Origin: Xanthoparmelia taractica
Taxonomy: Eukaryota; Ascomycota; Lecanoromycetes; Lecanorales; Parmeliaceae
Assembly: GCA_033085395.1 (NCBI GenBank)
Contig: JANQBS010000564.1
Location: 1 to 13,814 of the forward strand
Length of the DNA: 13,814 nucleotides
Reading direction: 5' to 3'
In this document: positions 1-8,389 of the stretch, in pieces
How the letters are laid out: each line of letters starts with the position of its first letter
Position numbering within the stretch: position 1 is the first letter of the stretch
Program-made: the position numbers and the translations under genes
Notes under the pieces: model-generated
What the model was told of the DNA's origin: nothing
Seen by the model: the letters and a program-made list of their open reading frames with translations, nothing else
The model's database searches: none

Positions 1-161
1 AATAAAAAAGTATTTATTTTAATTATATAATAGATAAGATCTTTTTAACTATTAGAGAGAGAGATAATATTTTAGATCGTAAGCGCTACGATCTATTAAA
101 ACTTAAAAAAAACGATTAATTATTAGATATTAAGCTATTCGCGTATAAATAGAATCTCGAA
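1..161. other. Left flank, no gene seen
   Basis: AT-rich sequence left of the outer element's target duplication. I see no retroelement motif and no open frame. It contains a short purine run, gagagagagata, near 53-64 and the inverted repeat at 73-95. It may be a further RIP-mutated repeat or ordinary intergenic DNA, but nothing in it decides which. Confidence 0.5.
73..95. repeat. 9-bp perfect inverted repeat, 5-nt loop
   Basis: TAGATCGTA at 73-81 pairs exactly with TACGATCTA at 87-95 around AGCGC. No T run follows and it is not next to a recognised gene. It could be a chance hairpin in low-complexity DNA or a remnant of an older element. Confidence 0.6.
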
Positions 162-166
162 TAAAA
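162..166. repeat. Left target-site duplication of outer element (taaaa)
   Basis: The five bases directly before the TGTTAC start of the outer 5' LTR match the five bases directly after the end of its 3' LTR (13709-13713). Five bp is the usual duplication length for Ty3/gypsy integration. All bases are A or T in an AT-rich background, so chance is not excluded, but the position is exact. Confidence 0.75.
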
Positions 167-190
167 TGTTACGAGTGTGACGATTACATA
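167..190 (+). repeat. Outer 5' LTR, first part (bases 1-24)
   Basis: The sequence begins TGTTACGAGTGTGA and matches bases 1-24 of the intact 3' LTR at 13501-13524 with two transitions. The LTR resumes at 7143 after the nested element. The TGTTA start is the inverse of the 3' end if the terminal TAATA was once TAACA, as expected after C-to-T change. Confidence 0.93.
186..190. repeat. Left target-site duplication of inner element (acata)
   Basis: These five bases directly precede the inner LTR and recur directly after the other inner LTR (7138-7142). The uninterrupted outer 3' LTR carries acata only once, at 13520-13524. That is the unoccupied target, so this duplication is certain. Confidence 0.97.
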
Positions 191-337
191 TGTTATGGAC
201 AAGTTATAAGTTGAGAGAATAATAATGATTTCTTCTCAGCGAGATCTAGCTAAGTATTAGTAGCTTGATAGCTTCTTTTAGGATCTAGCCAAGCAGGAAC
301 TAGAAAGAATCGGATTCGAAGATTTATGCTTATAACA
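191..337 (-). repeat. Inner element 3' LTR (left copy)
   Basis: This 147-bp copy is collinear with 6991-7137, with 14 differences by my count, all transitions and no indels (about 90% identity). If every change runs GC to AT, this copy carries six C-to-T and one G-to-A on the plus strand. It contains two related 12-bp direct repeats, gatctagc(t/c)aag. It is the 3' LTR because coding runs on the minus strand. Confidence 0.96.
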
Positions 338-429
338 GATGCCAGGAACGAATAAAGTCATCGTCTCGATAGAGTAATATGCTAGATACAAGATATAAGT
401 AGCTATCTCGTAGTAAGAATAAGATTATT
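338..429 (-). other. Inner element 3' untranslated stretch, no polypurine tract seen
   Basis: This lies between the fading end of the Pol frame and the 3' LTR. On the coding strand the bases next to the LTR read cctggcatc, which is pyrimidine-rich where a polypurine primer tract is expected. It holds no other recognisable signal. The stretch near 338-375 is less RIP-mutated than the pol region. Confidence 0.5.
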
Positions 430-680
430 ATTTCTTAGCGAGATTAAGAAGTAGAATAGCGTTATTATTAGCCGACTCGTACTCCTAAATACGCTTCTAT
501 ACGTGTCGTTACAACTCTTATTCCGATTTTTAAGTGTCTAACTTAGGGTTATAGCCTAATTAGCGTATTAAGTACTACGTAGATTATTCTTATCCTCGTC
601 GAATACGACGCTTTTAAAGAAGATATTCGACTTCTTATTCTTTCTAATCTTTAATTACTATAGTAGATACTAATATTCGA
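430..680 (-). pseudogene. Inner Pol C-terminal chromodomain remnant
   Basis: On the minus strand, in the same frame as the rest of Pol, the translation contains EVEYLL, then KRRIRRG, then YLIR*LGYNP, followed by a tail with EYESANNNA near 455-430. This is the usual fungal chromodomain pattern: a VE.(I/L)L strand, a basic turn, then YLV(R/K)W.GY.PE. The expected Trp after YLIR is a stop codon. Chromodomains at the end of integrase steer Ty3/gypsy elements toward particular chromatin. At least seven stops interrupt it and each falls where Gln, Arg or Trp would fit. The true C-terminus is not certain. The assignment rests on pattern recognition, not a profile search. Confidence 0.72.
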
Positions 681-2130
681 TAACGCTAATAGAGATTCTC
701 GGCGAGATCTATAACTAACTTTAGATATATTATAAACATAATATTATAAATTCTTATATTAACTAATAGCTCGAGTCGATAGACGAGGCGATTTATACGT
801 TTTAGAATTCGAAAAGATTCTACTAGCTATTAATTAATTTTATAAAAAAAGATAATCGAGACGAAGTAGTCCTTATAAAGTTAAAGATTAATTAAGTCTT
901 TTTTCTTAAAGAATAATAATTAATAGCGTAAGTTATAGATCTCCTTTATCTTTAAAGAAGCGAACGTAATAATATCTTTAGCATTAATATAAGCGGGTCG
1001 ATACTTATTCATATAAATAGATTTTTCTAGATCGATCGTATCTATAGCATAATCGCGGCGAGCGACATTTCTAATAACTAAGTAAGCTGCTATCGTAGTA
1101 GTTACTTCTACTAAAGTAGAAGTAGCGCGAGTAGCTCGTAAGATAGGCACGAGATCCTTATTATTCTCGATCCGAAGTAAATTTAGTGCTTTTCTAATAC
1201 GAAAGCCATAGAAAACTTAGGTAGATATGCGATTAATAGAATTATATTTAATAAAATTATTTAATACTACTAATATCCTTAATAGCATCGTTAACCACAG
1301 CTTTTAATTTTCCAGAGTTACTATATAATAGCGAAGAGCTATCTTAGCTATCTAATTCGTTCGTTTCGAAGCGTTATCTATCTACAAATATTATACGATA
1401 GAGTATAGTAGATCGACTTTTAATATAATAAAGATTTGCTTTTATAGCTATTTAATAAATCGTCGATCTCTATTCGATAGCATAATACGTAATAAATCTC
1501 AATTAATCTCGGCAAGCCGATTCAGAAACTTAATAACTCATTTCTTTTCTAATTATATAATTCTTTTAGAAATAAAGGTCACTATTTTCGAAAACTTATT
1601 AATAATCGAAAGAACGTAATTATAGTCTTCTATCGACTCGGGGAGAGTAAGAATAAAGTTAATCGTAATAATATAAAACGATCTAATAGGCGAGAGAATT
1701 AATTGTAACGATTCGTATAGTCGATACCTCGATATCTAATTTAGCTAACAATAAGAACAGTAACGAATAAATTCATGAAGTTTGCTTGCCATATTGAATA
1801 TATATAGGCCTTTCGTAAGCTTCTTATAAATACGCGCGTAGTCGAGATACCTTATTTCATTATAAGCGAGCTTAAATACTTCTACTTCTATAACTTCTAA
1901 GATATAGAGTTAAAGACCTCGTTTATCGTTATCGAAGTATAATAGATTATTAACGATACGATAAAATAGCTTAGCGATATTCTCTCCTTTATTATCGCGT
2001 ATTATTCGTAATACTCGTGCTAATCTTAATTCTTAATATTCTCGCATTAAGCGCTATCGAAAGTTCTCACTTATTGTTATTAAGCTAATAGAAAAACACT
2101 TTATTACTTTTATCGACTTATTACTTACTC
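681..2130 (-). pseudogene. Inner integrase remnant (catalytic triad lost)
   Basis: The integrase core reads in the Pol frame on the minus strand. ITINFILTLPES holds the first catalytic position (Asn codon at 1660-1658 where Asp is expected). LSNRDRRF holds the second (Asn at 1474-1472). The third is NASKRTN (Lys at 1366-1364 where Glu is expected in the usual DGxSERTN). The last two are 35 residues apart, the DD35E spacing. All three changes are G-to-A on the coding strand. Downstream, 1150-920 is open for 76 codons and belongs to the C-terminal part. It is followed by a stop and by a module (about 820-700) reading LVE.FRILKRINRLVYRLE, like the GPY/F region with Gly and Pro altered. The zinc-binding N-terminus (about 2130-1700) is too degraded to assign residues. 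Confidence 0.88.
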
Positions 2131-2830
2131 GATATTCACGACTTATTAGTCTTAATAATGCGTTAAAAACGATATTAATTTTCTTAGACTTATAGCGAAT
2201 ATTTAGATAAAAGCGCTATAGATACTCCGAAGCACGAATTAAGCGAAGATTAAGCTTCTTAATTAATATAATATTAAGACTAATCTATCTAATAATTGAT
2301 ACTACTACGAAATAATTAATATAAATAATAATTATTAATATAAAAGCTTCAATTATATAACGAATCTTCTTTATAACTTATATTAGACTAGTTACTTCTA
2401 GCTCGATAAATTAATAGCGAATTTTAATATCTATGAATAGCCGACTTAGAAAGAGAATTAATTACTACGATTTCTACTTTAATGTATTCTTATCGTGAGA
2501 GATAGCGATCGACGAGCTCGAAGAATAATAGACGTAAGCGTCGAATCCGAACTTCTTGCTAGCATCGAGATTTATATATAACTATCGCCTCTTATCGAAA
2601 TAATAAAGAATAATAGAAGAAGCGAATAATTTTTGCAGCTAATAAAAGATATTTAGTTCTTTTAAAGTGAGTATCGAAAAATACGTGCTATTCGCTAGCT
2701 TCTTGCGTGTAATACCCCGTATATCCTAATTCTAACCCTGACGTATATATTAATTAAGAAAGATTTTACGTAATTGCAGTGACTTAGCTATAGCGGCGTA
2801 GTGGAAAATATATTATCGTAGATAATTAAT
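2131..2830 (-). pseudogene. Inner RNase H remnant
   Basis: The minus-strand Pol frame reads LYINLDASKKFGF near 2580-2545. This resembles the RNase H opening strand of fungal Ty3/gypsy elements, usually LxIDxDAS, with the first acidic residue now Asn (2572-2570). It is followed by LILFLSRL, by FIELEVTSL (the conserved Glu segment), by a YINYF segment where TDH is expected, and by INIVFNALLRL in place of the usual PDALSRL. The domain removes the RNA strand during reverse transcription. Register is kept throughout and stops sit at probable Gln and Trp codons. The stretch 2830-2600 links it to RT. Confidence 0.85.
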
Positions 2831-3640
2831 AAGACTTAAGTACTTCTTAAGCTAGTCGAGAGTCTTCGAGAAATATAGATTCGTGATAATAGCTAGCTTA
2901 TTAGAAGTAATAGTTAATTCTAAAGTATCGACTTTTTGATTTAATAATTATATTATAAGATAGTCGAGAAAGAATTTTCGAGACGATAGATAAATATTTA
3001 TTTCTACTAACTTTAAGAAGACTTATTATAAATAAGATTCGTACTCTTTCAAAGACGCTAAAAAGATTATAATATTATCGATATAAATATAATAGAAATA
3101 TCGAAATAATTTAAGAATTCGATCGATTATACGTTACACGTAAACTAAAGAATTACAATAGCTTATAATAGAGATCTTAAATAATTCCTAGCCTCGATAA
3201 GAAGACACGATAAAACAATATCGATGCGCTAAATTAATCTATTATTAATAGAAGAAACTTGCTATATTAATCGTAAAAATAAACTTAATATTTCTTACTA
3301 CTACTAGGATCTCTACTTAAGAAGATATCAAGTAAATATCTAATATAGTAATCTTATTAAGTGCTCAAATATCTATCACGATATATCCTTTACGTTCGCT
3401 CTTCGAAGTAATTTTTTAAATAACGAAGCACGAGAATAAGAAGAACGTAGTAGTAATAATTCACTTCATCCGATCCTGGAAATATAACTTATCGAATTCT
3501 TTATCAATAATCTCTTTATTCTTCTAATTCAGCGAATATACTTATACTTAATCTAATTTATAAAGATCTCTTTAATTATTAAATAGAGAAATATTTATTT
3601 ATTTTAACTTAGATACGTTTCTAATATTATTTGTATTCTA
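2831..3640 (-). pseudogene. Inner reverse transcriptase remnant (YIDD to YIDN)
   Basis: The RT reads on the minus strand: DLYKLD near 3570-3550, a KGYIVIDI*ALNKIT block near 3385-3340 (the usual RxVVDxRxLN region), INIASFFY followed by three stops where Gln and Trp are expected, then AHRYCFIVSSYRG and CNSLVYV*R. The active-site box is at 3085-3074 and reads YIDN, the last Asp having become Asn by a coding-strand G-to-A change. After it the thumb region reads DTLELTITSNKLAII and LKKYLSLINYLR. The order PR-RT-RNase H-IN places the element in Ty3/gypsy. Length from first block to thumb is normal for the family, with no detected net indel. Confidence 0.92.
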
Positions 3641-4540
3641 TTATAAAAAAGAAAAGTCTGCTATTATAGTAGCGAGCGTGAAACGAGCTTCTAAAGTATT
3701 ATAAATAATAACTTCTATAAAGTGCACTTCTTTTATCGCTTAAGCGAAAGAAGTTATAATAGTCGTGAAAGTAGTAATAATAGCTATTAGCTTTCGTAAG
3801 CTAAACTTAATTTATTTTTAAGATCTAGCTCGCTTCGATACTCTAATAGTAAAATTATATTAAAAAGCATCGATCGAGAAATAATTAACTACTTCGTAAT
3901 TCGTAACGATATCGAGTTTAATTTTACGAAATAAATTAATAGCGCGATTAGTGTTATTTTTCATAAAGACTTTCGACACGTTATAATTTATAACGTAAAT
4001 ATAGATAAAGAGAATATTAAGCTTCTAAGATTTAAAGATAAAGTCACGATTCGCAGATAGATTAAGAAATCGACGTTTAAGATTAATAATAGAAATAGTA
4101 ACATTAAAATAAGATAAAATAATTATTCTTTTATTGCTAAAGATAGTAACTTTAATTTATAATCGAGAATTAATAGAGATAATAACTACTTCGATATTCT
4201 TACACGAAGTAATAGTTATAATATTTCTTATTACATTAAGAATAATCTCTTTTAACTTAATAATATTAATTTTAACGAGAGTCTTAATTATAAGATTATC
4301 GATAATATAAAATTCCCGCTAAATACGTGCTATATCACTCTTATTAGAAAGATATATCTTTAAGCGAATATACTCGCTAATATTATAAATATTCGTTCTT
4401 AAGCCTCGCATAATTATAAGTGTTATTATCTTCTTAATAAAGATTTCTAAAAGAATCTTAAAAAGAAATTTCCGATCGATAAGACTTATAATATATTTAA
4501 TATCGAAGTATAATTTATAGTTTATATTAATTAGAACGAA
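3641..4540 (-). pseudogene. Inner aspartic protease remnant and linker to RT
   Basis: Near 4504-4475 the minus-strand frame reads FDIKYIISLIDRKFL. Fungal Ty3/gypsy proteases have FDTGxxxSLIDRxFL at this point, so the catalytic D-T-G is now D-I-K (4504-4496). LRTNIYNISEYIRLKIYL and, after a stop at 4321-4319, FYIIDNLIIKTLVKINII follow, which match the flap and the second half of retropepsins in type and spacing. The remaining 4200-3640 is the protease-RT linker. It stays in the same frame, with RDFIF and a basic KRARS segment near 3830, but no assignable motif. The protease would have cut the Gag-Pol polyprotein. Confidence 0.82.
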
Positions 4541-4873
4541 TATTATTAGAGCGATAACGAAGCGATAATCTTGAAAAGTATAACCTTCTTTAGAAAAGTT
4601 AATAGTATTAAAATAAATAATCTTCGACGCATAAAATATCGTTTTTAACTCTTTAGTGCCTTCTAATTTTAATATTCTCGCTTTTATAACTATAGTAAAA
4701 ATAACTAATATTATCGAAGTAGAAGTCGTCTTTATAGCGATTCTCGAGCTTTGCTTGCTATTATAAGTAATACGAATATATTTATATAATTGATTATTAA
4801 ATTCGAAATCCGAGTCGTAATAACGATATTGATATATCTGCACTAATTTCGTAAGGAAGTAAGCTTTCACCAT
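4319..4873 (-). pseudogene. Longest surviving open stretch: Gag tail into protease
   Basis: This is a 184-codon stretch without stops, the longest in the window. It is not an independent gene. Its frame is that of the inner Gag-Pol on both sides. The ATG at 4873 is internal: upstream codons continue the polyprotein (EYSDPNN, a stop, KYQDRDN). Residues 1-110 are the linker after the Cys cluster, with QYRYYDSDFEF and QDYRFVIALI. Residues 121-135 hold the protease active-site remnant. The closing TAG replaces a codon within the protease. Confidence 0.9.
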
Positions 4874-6860
4874 ATTATCGCGATCCTGGTATTTCTAATT
4901 ATTAGGATCCGAGTATTCCTTATTCTTAGCAGCTCGTTTATATGCCTATTTCGCTCTTTAATAGAATACTTCTTCGTAGACGTTATATTATTTCTAATCG
5001 TTTATAAGTTTATTTTTTTTCTTAGACTCGATATTATATTAATACGCTCTAATATAAAGACGCTACTAAGATTTATTGAAATACGATTTAAAAGAATTTC
5101 GATTTTTAAAACGATTACTTTCATAGCTATTATTATTTAAATTTAATCGTATCTAATTCGTCTTAGAAAAAAACGCGTTTACGTTTTTATTAATAATCTA
5201 AAGAGACTAACGAGTGTTAAGCGAAGACCCTTACTGCTACTGCGATTATATCTGTGATAAATTAATATTATTATTATTTTAATAGCTATTTTCACTATCG
5301 TAAGAAAAGAAAGATTGGCCGTAAGAATTCGAGCTATCAAAATAGTAAGGTCTTAAAGGCTTATTATAGCTAAATTCGTTATTATTATAAGAAAAATCGC
5401 CAGCCTACGAGCGTTATAAAATAAAGTTTAAACGAAAAGAATTAATATTATATTAATCTTGCTTATCTTTATTATATTTAGCTTAATCATAACGATTCAA
5501 GAATTATAATATATTATAAGATTTATGAAATCCGTAGATATTATATTAGATATTCTTTTAATATCTTAATTCTTTAAGTAAACTTATTACTATAAAGTTA
5601 TCGATGAACCGAGAGAGATCTCTTCTCAGCTCGTTATTAATATACTTATATACTAATAGAACTTAAGTAGCTTTCGTAGTAACGATATCAGTATTCTTAC
5701 TATTAAGAATAATACTAGAAATATAATTCGTCGAATCTCGTCTACTTCGTGTATCCTTAATAATATAGCGTATCGATTTAAGTAGAGTAAATAATTTGCT
5801 AGATAAGTCACGAAACCTAGCTTTCAAGACGTTATATTATTCCTTAACGTTATTAGAATCGTTACGAAGGCCTATTCTATTAATGTAGATAAGCTAATTA
5901 ATATATTAATTATTAGCGATATTAAGCAAGTAGAATTCAATATTCTAATAAAGTGTAATAGTATTTATAAACGTCACCTTAACGCGTAGTCGATTAATAA
6001 AGCTAAAGACGTTATAATAGATATCATAAATCTTCTTAACTTCTATCGAAGCAGCTTAAGAATCTAGATCGAAATAATTAATATCTTATAATCGAAATTA
6101 AGAAGGTCGTTTCGCTCGAGATACTTAAGCTTAATCTAATAAAGTTACTTGATTGACTATAATAATAACTTATATTATAATAGCAGTTATCTTATTTCGC
6201 TATACTTTCGAGAAGTTATTAATTATAATATAAGATATAGATACTTCTAATAACTTAAGTGTATTTCTTATAAATCCTATAGATATAGCTTTTATAGAAG
6301 AATTTAAAAACGAATCTAAAGAATTTAAAGGCGGATTCGAAAGCGGATCTAAGAGCCGATTTACTAAGCTAGCTAATTGTGAGATAGCATCGAGAGAAAC
6401 GCTCGTAACAGTATCAGAAGTAGTGATAGCTATGTTTTCGAACTATCGTCGTAGATAATTTATAATTAATTTAAAGATAAGCACGGCGTTTCTAACTACT
6501 ACTTTATCAACGACCTAATCCTTAGATCAAATTTACTAAAACTCGATAAGCGAATCAATTGATAACGATCGAAACCTAACACGTTAAGTTCTTACTATAG
6601 CTGATATAGATGCTTCGAAAGTAGCTTATACTAGCCTAAAGATATTCTTAATAAAATACTAAACGACTTAATAAGTGACGTAATCGATTATTATATCGAA
6701 TTTGTGATCGAAAGTAACAAAGTCTCGCAGTTATTAAGCTAGAATAACTATTTCACGAGATACTAAGATAGCTAGATTAATAACGATAACTTCTACAGTA
6801 GTAGCTACTAATAATAATAAAAATAATAAGAAAAAGATTAATATTCAATAGAAGATCTCT
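4874..6860 (-). pseudogene. Inner Gag remnant with degenerate Cys cluster
   Basis: Upstream of protease and in the same frame, the minus strand reads a fungal retrotransposon Gag. Recognisable segments are DINYFDLDS near 6090, IYYNVFSFINRLRV near 6020, YNVLKARFRDLSSKLFTLLK near 5850-5790, YIIKDTRSRRDSTNYISSII near 5760-5710, NELRRDLSRFIDNF near 5640-5600 and FLNRYD*AKYNKDK near 5490. An Asn/Ser/Tyr-rich linker (5400-5280) follows. Near 4987-4961, YNVYEEVFY could be a Cys cluster (CX2CX4C) with all three Cys now Tyr. The frame can be followed upstream to about 6690 (LRDFVTFDHKF) and less surely to 6860, past an acidic, Ser/Pro/Leu-rich part (DPLSNPPLNS near 6345). The start codon is not identifiable. 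Gag would form the particle that packages element RNA. Confidence 0.82.
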
Positions 6861-6990
6861 AAGCAAGAGCTTAGAGAAGCAACGTAATAGAATAAAAAGT
6901 AAAAGATAATAGAAGAACGACTAAATCTAATAGCCAACGTATTAAGTAATCAATAATACTAATATAAGCAAATTAGGCGTTGCTATCAAT
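6861..6990 (-). other. Inner element 5' leader with possible primer-binding site
   Basis: This is the short region between the inner 5' LTR (6991-7137) and the first plausible Gag codons. On the coding strand, the bases just inside the LTR (6990-6976) read attgatagcaacgcc. A tRNA primer-binding site would normally start TGG close to the LTR. TGA at 6988-6986 would fit after one G-to-A change, but I cannot name the tRNA. No other feature is visible. Confidence 0.35.
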
Positions 6991-7137
6991 TGTTATAAAC
7001 AAGTTATAAATTAAGAAAATAATAATAATTTCTTCTCAGCGAGATCTAGCTAAGTACTAGTAGCTTGATAGCTTCTTTCAGGATCTAGCCAAGCAGGAAC
7101 TAGAAAGGATCGAATCCGAAGATCCATGCTCATAACA
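6991..7137 (-). repeat. Inner element 5' LTR (right copy)
   Basis: 147 bp, equal in length to 191-337, starting TGTTAT and ending ATAACA. Relative to the left copy it carries seven G-to-A changes on the plus strand and no C-to-T, if every change runs GC to AT. Direct repeats gatctagctaag (7043-7054) and gatctagccaag (7082-7093) are preserved. As the upstream LTR for minus-strand transcription it would have held the promoter, but no TATA box can be trusted in this composition. Confidence 0.96.
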
Positions 7138-7142
7138 ACATA
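7138..7142. repeat. Right target-site duplication of inner element (acata)
   Basis: Exact repeat of 186-190, directly after the ATAACA end of the inner LTR. The outer LTR sequence resumes at 7143 exactly as in the uninterrupted copy at 13525. Confidence 0.97.
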
Positions 7143-7326
7143 GGCCTGCAATACCAAGTCGGATTACCTTCCCAATTGGGACTACGGCTTTCCTTTCCAA
7201 TTGGGACTAGCCCCTACAGGCCTTGACGTTTCTTATAGATATTTCTTCTCAGCTAGATAGTTCCTCCTTAGACTTAATTTATTCGTTATATATTATTATT
7301 AACTTATTCTAATTGTAGTTCTAATA
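7143..7326 (+). repeat. Outer 5' LTR, second part (bases 25-208)
   Basis: Collinear with 13525-13708, with transitions only. Together with 167-190 it makes 208 bp, exactly the length of the 3' LTR. It ends TTCTAATA. The first 100 bases are notably richer in G and C than the surroundings and hold the paired palindromic repeats. The end is placed at 7326 to agree with the 3' copy and its target duplication. One base of ambiguity remains because both copies have T next. Confidence 0.93.
7167..7209 (+). repeat. Paired 18-bp direct repeats with a palindromic core, in outer 5' LTR
   Basis: ccttcccaattgggacta (7167-7184) is repeated with one transition at 7192-7209, a period of 25 bp. The first copy contains the 12-bp palindrome TCCCAATTGGGA; the second has TTCCAATTGGGA. 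The same pair is present in the 3' LTR at 13549-13566 and 13574-13591. AGGCCTG (7142-7148) and CAGGCCT (7217-7223) form a 7-bp inverted repeat around the pair. Position inside an LTR suggests binding sites for a dimeric transcription factor, but that is inference. Confidence 0.75.
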
Positions 7327-8389
7327 TTAAATTAAGTCTTATTTTCTTATTACGCTCGTTAGACGTGCGAGCTAAAAGAACTCGTTCGCGATATAATCGA
7401 TAACTCTAAAAGACACTAACACGTATTATCTTAGAATTAATATCTTTTAAATTATACGAACGTATTATTAGAAGATCTAAATTATATAAAATTATTAAAG
7501 ACTTATAAGCAAGCGAGATTAAAGAAATTATAGTAAGATAGCTTCTAAATTATATAAAGTGCCTTTTTATAGTTAAATATTAATAGTATACTATAATTAA
7601 AATTAACTTATATTAATTATTTAGGCGAATTAAAGAATTATATCTTAACGACTCTTAGTCTTTATAGCGCATCGAACGATTAAGAAACGAATATATACGT
7701 CTTTCGTAAAGAATCTTACTATAAAACTAACACCTACTTAATATATTAATATATTCACTCAATACTTAACTTCGCGACGCGACTGTGAGTCACGCGATTA
7801 ATCTATCGATTAGTGTGCTCTAAATATATTTCTAGCACGGTTTAGCCGTTTATTATTAGTTAATATAGTAGTTAAAGTCGTATATATACGCTAGCAAGAA
7901 TTATTTATATAACTTACTTCTCGACGTCACGCATTAATAAAGCGTTCTTTAAAATCTATTCGTCTATAAGTATATCTTATTTAAATAACTATTACGTGTA
8001 TTATAATCGACCTAGGGCACTCACTATAAACTTAGCTAAGTTCGTTTTTATCGTATTAATTTTAATTTCGATTTAAGTAAATTTCGTATAAAAAAGTAAT
8101 TCTATTTAAAAGCTTAAAGAAAATTATTACTTCTTTATAAAATCGAACGATATCTCGATATTACTCACTTAATGATCTATTTATAGCTTCTATAGAATAT
8201 CTCGAAATACGAAGTAAGGCGTAAAGAATTCTTAGGCGAGTATCGATCTCGTAATCTATCTTACGCTTTTCCTTAATTTAAAATATTATCTTAAAAATAC
8301 TTTAGATCGACGAGTGTCTATATTATCTAGAAATATTTCTCGCGCGCTTAAGAATCTTATCTTCGTCTAAAATATAGTTATTTAAAAAT
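7327..8389 (+). other. Outer element leader, no coding recognised
   Basis: About 1.06 kb between the 5' LTR and the first recognisable Gag codons. I see no primer-binding site that begins TGG next to the LTR, no conserved protein segment and no RNA gene. It is long for a Ty3/gypsy leader. It may hold a Gag N-terminal extension too degraded to read, a packaging region, or an insertion that is no longer recognisable. Confidence 0.5.

Larger units (their letters stand above)
191..7137 (-). mobile_element. Inner Ty3/gypsy retrotransposon nested in the outer 5' LTR
   Basis: This is a 6,947-bp LTR retrotransposon read on the minus strand, opposite to its host element. Both LTRs are 147 bp, start TGTTAT, end ATAACA, and are flanked by the 5-bp duplication acata. 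The internal region encodes, in minus-strand order, Gag, protease, RT, RNase H, integrase and a chromodomain-like tail in a single frame (codons starting at positions equal to 1 modulo 3). RT lies before integrase, so it is Ty3/gypsy and not Ty1/copia despite the short LTRs. It is dead: all enzyme domains carry stops and altered catalytic residues. It inserted after the outer element, since the outer 3' LTR lacks it. Confidence 0.95.

Noticed and set aside
920..1150. 76-codon open frame as a possible small gene.
   Set aside because: It lies in the integrase frame of the inner Pol and its sequence continues the polyprotein on both sides.
4319..4873. 184-codon open frame as an independent protein gene.
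   Set aside because: It is an internal stop-free piece of Gag-Pol. The ATG is internal and the protease motif is cut by the terminal stop.
5621..5630. A further tcttctcagc inside inner Gag, as another copy of the shared LTR motif.
   Set aside because: It is only ten bases, lies in well-conserved coding sequence for ELRRD, and lacks the flanking bases shared by the LTR copies.
7085..7130. tRNA-like B-box, ggatcgaatcc, with an A-box-like tagctaagt and a possible acceptor stem in the inner LTR.
   Set aside because: Comparing the two LTRs gives an ancestral ggatcggatcc, so the B-box resemblance comes from a later G-to-A change. The T-arm stem does not pair and the left copy lacks the match.
191..7137. 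First impression that the inner element is Ty1/copia because of its short LTRs.
   Set aside because: RT and RNase H precede integrase on the coding strand and there is a chromodomain tail, which is the Ty3/gypsy order.
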